A stretch of 64,000 nt of DNA, from contig JADJUF010000038.1 in assembly GCA_016717005.1 (NCBI GenBank), positions 62,001 to 126,000 of the forward strand, given 5' to 3'. Source of the DNA: Myxococcales bacterium. GTDB taxonomy: Bacteria > Myxococcota_A > Polyangia > Haliangiales > Haliangiaceae. The notes below the pieces were generated by a model. The model saw only the letters and a program-made list of their open reading frames with translations. It had not been told where the DNA came from and ran no database searches. Every line of letters begins with the position of its first letter. Positions within the stretch are counted from its first letter, which is position 1. Of the stretch, positions 60,458 through 64,000 are shown one piece after another. Made by a program: the position numbers and the translations under genes.

Positions 60458-62465
60458 CCGCGGCGTCGACGCGCGCGATCTCGACGCGGGCGTCGTTGTA
60501 GCAGGGCCCGGCGCCGAGGTCGGTGAGCGCCTGCGGCACCACGGTGGTCGCGGCGCCGCCGTTGGCGGTGTGGAAGCGCCACGTGCCCTTGGGCAGCACC
60601 GCCACGCCCGGCCGCAGGTGCGTCGAGATCCGCGCGCCGCACACGATCTCGCCGAGCTGGTTCCAGATCCGGACCGTGTCGCCGTCGCGGATCGCGCGCG
60701 CGGCGGCGTCGGCGGGCGCCAGCTCGACCGCGACCGGGGCCTTGCGCAGCTGGCCGAAGGTCGAGCTGATCTGCTGGGCGATGGCGGGCGAGATCAGCGC
60801 CAGCGGGAACGCCGCCGTCGCCGGATCGGGCTGGTAGGTGTACAGGCCGTGGGTCGCGGCGAGGTCGAGCGCGGTCGGGCACAGGTCGACCTTGCCGTCG
60901 GGCGTCGCCGGCATCACGTCGACGAACAGCCGCGGCGTCGGCAACATCGGCGCGGCCACCGCGCGCGCGCGCAGCTGGGCCCGCAGATCGTCGTCGTGGG
61001 CGCCGGCGAAGATCGCGTCGACCAGCTCGTCCTCGGTGCGGGGATCGCCGGGCCGGTCGAGGCCGAGCCGGGTCAGGAGCGCGCCGAAGAGCTGGTGGTT
61101 GCTCCGGGCCTCGCCGGGCGGGGTCGCGACCGCGGGCGAGTCGAACAGGCGCATCATGCCGTAGCCGCGGCGGACCTCGCGGTGCTCGAGGAACGCGGTC
61201 GCGGGCAGCACGACGTCGGCCCAGCGGCACGAGTCGGTCATGACCTGCTCGTGCACGACCGTGAACAGATCGTCGCGCGCGAGGCCGCGCAGCACCGCCG
61301 CCTGATCGGGCACGGTCTGGGTCGGGTTGCAGTTGTAGACGAACAGCGCCTTGATCGGCGCGTCGGTCGCGGCCAGCGCCTGGCCCAGGAGCGCCATGTT
61401 GATCTCGCGGGTCGCCGGCTCGGGCTCGGCGATCGCGGGCTCGGGCCCGACGCCCCACGCGGCGTCGCCGTTGGACATGGTGTAGCCGCCGCCGCGCACG
61501 CCGAACTTGTTCGCGACCGCCGGCAGCGCCAGCACCGCCGCGACCGCCGAGCCGCCGTTACGGTTGCGCTCGAGGCCCCAGCCGACGCGGATCACCGCGG
61601 GCGACGCCGCCGCGTACAGCTCGACGAACCGGGCCAGGTCGGCCTCGGCGCAGCCGCTGACCTCGGCGGCCCGGGCCAGGGTCCACGGCTCGGCGCGGGC
61701 GCGCAGCTCGTCGACGCCGCGGGCGTGCGTGGCCAGGAACCGCGCGTCGGCCGCGCCGCGCGCGAACAGCTCACGGATGAACGCCAGCGCCACCGGCAGG
61801 TCGGTGCCGGGGCGGACCGGCAGGTGCAGCGCCGCCGAGCGCGCCAGCGGCGTGCGGCGCGGATCGACGACGACGAGCGTCGCTCCGGCCGCGACCGCGC
61901 GCTCGATGACCGGCACCAGGTGGATGCCCGAGGCCGACGGGTTGCAGCCCCAGACCACGATCAGGTTGGCGGCGCCGTAGTCCTCGAGCGCCACGCCCGG
62001 GACCTTGCCGTACAGCCCGCGCACGGCCTCGGTCGACGGCGCCGCGCACAGCGTGCGCAGGCAGCGCGACGCGCCCAGCCGGCGGAAGAACCGCGTCGCC
62101 AGGCCGCCCTCGGACAGCCAGCCGTTCGAGCCGCCGTAGTGGAACGGCACGATCGCCTCGCCGCCGTGCTCGGCCTTGATCGCGGCCAGGCGGGTCGCGA
62201 TCTGATCGAGCGCCACGTCCCAGGTGACCGGCGCGAACTCGCCGGCGCCCTTGGGGCCGACCCGCACCAGCGGCGTGTGCAGGCGGTCGGCGCCGTACAG
62301 GTGATCGGCGATGTTGCGGACCTTGCCGCACACGAAGCCGGCGGTGAGCGGCGAGCGCTCGTCGCCGTCGACGCGGATCACCCGGCCGTCGTCGACCTCG
62401 ACCCGCAGGCCGCACAGATCCGGACAGTCGAGCGGGCAGGCGCTGGCGTGGGTGGTCGCGACCAT
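60441..62465 (-). CDS. molybdopterin-dependent oxidoreductase
   Basis: A 674-residue member of the DMSO-reductase/formate-dehydrogenase superfamily. It begins with a 4Fe-4S motif (C-x3-C-x3-C-x27-C: SACPLDCPDLCG and FVCGK, Cys 10, 14, 18, about 46), then the molybdopterin domains: LIVVWGCNPSASGIHLVPVI, NMALLGQAL, DVVLPATAFLEHREVRRGYG, and a C-terminal dinucleotide-binding domain (DGDTVRIWNQLGEIVCGARI). No Tat signal, so cytoplasmic. Nearest to formate-dehydrogenase-like or putative FdhF-type catalytic proteins; the substrate cannot be told from the sequence. Stands alone, without electron-transfer subunits. Confidence 0.88.
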   Translation of the reverse strand: MVATTHASACPLDCPDLCGLRVEVDDGRVIRVDGDERSPLTAGFVCGKVRNIADHLYGADRLHTPLVRVGPKGAGEFAPVTWDVALDQIATRLAAIKAEHGGEAIVPFHYGGSNGWLSEGGLATRFFRRLGASRCLRTLCAAPSTEAVRGLYGKVPGVALEDYGAANLIVVWGCNPSASGIHLVPVIERAVAAGATLVVVDPRRTPLARSAALHLPVRPGTDLPVALAFIRELFARGAADARFLATHARGVDELRARAEPWTLARAAEVSGCAEADLARFVELYAAASPAVIRVGWGLERNRNGGSAVAAVLALPAVANKFGVRGGGYTMSNGDAAWGVGPEPAIAEPEPATREINMALLGQALAATDAPIKALFVYNCNPTQTVPDQAAVLRGLARDDLFTVVHEQVMTDSCRWADVVLPATAFLEHREVRRGYGMMRLFDSPAVATPPGEARSNHQLFGALLTRLGLDRPGDPRTEDELVDAIFAGAHDDDLRAQLRARAVAAPMLPTPRLFVDVMPATPDGKVDLCPTALDLAATHGLYTYQPDPATAAFPLALISPAIAQQISSTFGQLRKAPVAVELAPADAAARAIRDGDTVRIWNQLGEIVCGARISTHLRPGVAVLPKGTWRFHTANGGAATTVVPQALTDLGAGPCYNDARVEIARVDAAVTAPA

Positions 62466-62471
62466 GGCGCG

Positions 62472-64000
62472 TTATAGCGTGCCGACGAACCCGAGCACGG
62501 CGCCGCGGCCACCAGCGGCGTCGCGCACCGGCACCAGCTGCGGCTGGATGCGCAGGCGCGGCGCGTCGAAGTTGCGGGTGAGGTAGATGCCCAGCCCGAG
62601 GCCGACCGCCATGCCGGCCAGCGTGAAGTGCGAGCGGCTCTCGTCGCTGTTGCTGCCGGTGCCGCTCGACTGCACGCCGTTCTGCACCGCGAGGCCGGCG
62701 ACGAGCCCCGCGGCGCCCGCCAGGTCGATGTAGATCGAGCGGCGCCGGCTGACGTCGTAGCGCCGGGCCAGGACGATGCCGGTGAGCAGCCCCAGGTTCG
62801 AGCCGGCCGCCGTCAGCGCCACGTCGGTGCGCTCGCTGCCGATGAACACCTGCGTGAACAAGAGGCCGCTGATCGTGCCCCACAGGAGGCCGCTGTTGAC
62901 CAGCGCGGCCTGGCCGTCGCTGACGGCGGTCTGGCGCACGACCAGCACGGCGGCGGTCGCGCCGACCACCGAGCCGGCCAGGGTCGTCGAGGTCACCAGG
63001 CGGTTGTCGTCGGACAGCGCCGTGCCGAGCTCGAGGCCGCCGATGATGCCCGCGGTGGTCGCGGTCAGGAGCAGCGACGCGGTGCCCTGGTGGATGTCCT
63101 CGGGCACGAGCACGTAGCCGCCGACGGCGCCCGCGACCAGCCCGCCCAGGCCGGCGCCTGCGGCGGCGTTGTCGCCGCCGATGATCGCGCCCACCGACGA
63201 GCCGATGTACGTCCCGAACGCGGTCGTGCCGCCGATCGCCAGCCAGCGCGCGCTCGCCGGTGGCCGCGTCAGCGCGATGCTGGCGTCGGCCGGGGCCTGC
63301 TCGGTGACCTCGATCGTCTGGTGGGCCGGGTTCCAGCCGGGCTGATCGACGTCGATCGTGTGCGGACCGAGGTCGACCTCGCCGTCGAACAGGCCCGCGC
63401 CCACGAACAGATCGTCGATGAGGATGCGCGCGTCGCCGGGCACGGTCTGGACGCGCAGCCGGCCGCGGCGCGGCTCGAGGCGGTACGAGTAGCTGTAGGG
63501 CTGGCCGACGCCGATCGTCAGCTCCTCGTCGACCGGCTGGTAGTTGGGCAGCTCGACGGTCATCGTGTAGCGCCCGGTCGGCAGCGCGATCACGTCGTCG
63601 GTGTTCGCGACCGCCATGCCGCGCACGCTGGCGCCGTCGCGCACGGTGATCTTGGCCCGCGGCGGCACGGTCGCGACCCGGATCGTCGACGACAGCCGCG
63701 CCAGCACCTGGACGCGCGACGCCGCGTTCTTGAGCGCGGTGGGGTCGTCGGTGTCGACCACGAACCGCTCGAGGTACGCGATCGCCAGGTCGTAGCGGAC
63801 CGAGCGCTCGTAGGCCTGGGCGATGTCCTTGAGCACCGTCGGCGCCGGGATCAGGCAGTGGGCCGCGACGAACTCGGTGATCGCGCCGGCGTAGTCGCCC
63901 TGCACGTACAGCACCTCGGCCCGCTCGTAGTACTCGTTGGCGCGGGCCGCGAGCTCGGGCTTGGGCAGGTCGGGGTGCGGCGGGCAGTCGTCGATCTCGA
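62472..64000 (-). CDS. TPR/PEGA-domain membrane protein, 5' end cut by window
   Basis: The frame is open to the right edge, so the N-terminus is missing. The visible 509 residues start with TPR-like helices (YYERAEVLYVQGDYAGAITEF, DIAQAYERSVRYDLAIAYLE), then two PEGA-type beta domains (RVATVPPRAKITVRDGASV, RVQTVPGDARILIDDLFVG) and a C-terminal half of about 10 hydrophobic stretches (LGGLVAGAVGGYVLVPEDI). It may be an outer-membrane or envelope protein. Gap to the upstream oxidoreductase is 6 bp, so the two may be co-transcribed. Confidence 0.8.
   Translation of the reverse strand, partial: EIDDCPPHPDLPKPELAARANEYYERAEVLYVQGDYAGAITEFVAAHCLIPAPTVLKDIAQAYERSVRYDLAIAYLERFVVDTDDPTALKNAASRVQVLARLSSTIRVATVPPRAKITVRDGASVRGMAVANTDDVIALPTGRYTMTVELPNYQPVDEELTIGVGQPYSYSYRLEPRRGRLRVQTVPGDARILIDDLFVGAGLFDGEVDLGPHTIDVDQPGWNPAHQTIEVTEQAPADASIALTRPPASARWLAIGGTTAFGTYIGSSVGAIIGGDNAAAGAGLGGLVAGAVGGYVLVPEDIHQGTASLLLTATTAGIIGGLELGTALSDDNRLVTSTTLAGSVVGATAAVLVVRQTAVSDGQAALVNSGLLWGTISGLLFTQVFIGSERTDVALTAAGSNLGLLTGIVLARRYDVSRRRSIYIDLAGAAGLVAGLAVQNGVQSSGTGSNSDESRSHFTLAGMAVGLGLGIYLTRNFDAPRLRIQPQLVPVRDAAGGRGAVLGFVGTL

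Overview
The window looks like chromosome from a high-GC myxobacterium (Myxococcota/Polyangia; a Haliangium/Kofleriaceae-type genome is my inference). The grounds are strong G/C preference at third codon positions, many lipoproteins, two Ser/Thr kinases fused to beta-propellers, an FHA-domain sigma-54 activator and a sigma factor resembling the Myxococcales-specific ECF-like family.

Layout. 0-16.4 kb: a kinase cut by the left edge, a Gly/Tyr-repeat lipoprotein, a Kef-type antiporter, two copper-amine-oxidase-like proteins, a lipoprotein/AAA+ pair, a possible papain-fold protein, a structured repeat array (11.25-11.58 kb), RluE, three tandem paralogous lipoproteins and a ClpX-like unfoldase. 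16.5-27.1 kb (minus strand): a tightly overlapping class I lanthipeptide operon read lanC, lanB, GAF-HlyD fusion, C39-peptidase ABC exporter, adaptor lipoprotein, FHA/sigma-54 activator. 27.5-41 kb (plus strand): a kinase-propeller gene, a 59-residue Thr/Ser-rich peptide that is my candidate lanthipeptide precursor (30845-31024), two erythromycin-esterase-family lipoproteins, an S41-peptidase-like lipoprotein, a small secreted protein and a large carboxypeptidase-regulatory-like repeat protein. 41.2-47.3 kb: two diverged copies of one four-gene cassette (secreted Cys-rich peptide, Asp-rich-loop lipoprotein, two anchored envelope proteins) on either side of a membrane-anchored Clp_N-ClpS protein. 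47.6-64 kb: sigma factor, GDPD, MFS transporter, large NAD-glutamate dehydrogenase, FMN reductase, class D beta-lactamase-like protein, molybdopterin oxidoreductase and a PEGA/TPR protein cut by the right edge.

Main discovery. GGAACA-type half-sites spaced 9-12 bp lie upstream of the lanthipeptide operon, the kinase/precursor operon and both Cys-rich-peptide cassettes. Three of these promoters also carry a GG-N10-GC sigma-54 element at a plausible distance from the start codon. With the operon-encoded FHA/sigma-54 activator and the kinase, this suggests one phospho-regulated regulon joining a lanthipeptide pathway to two paralogous secreted-peptide cassettes. I know of no description of it.

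Caveat. At least eight genes between 20 and 53 kb are interrupted by short frameshifts, several of them one base missing from a short G or C run. Sequencing or assembly error is the simplest explanation; true decay cannot be excluded from the sequence alone.
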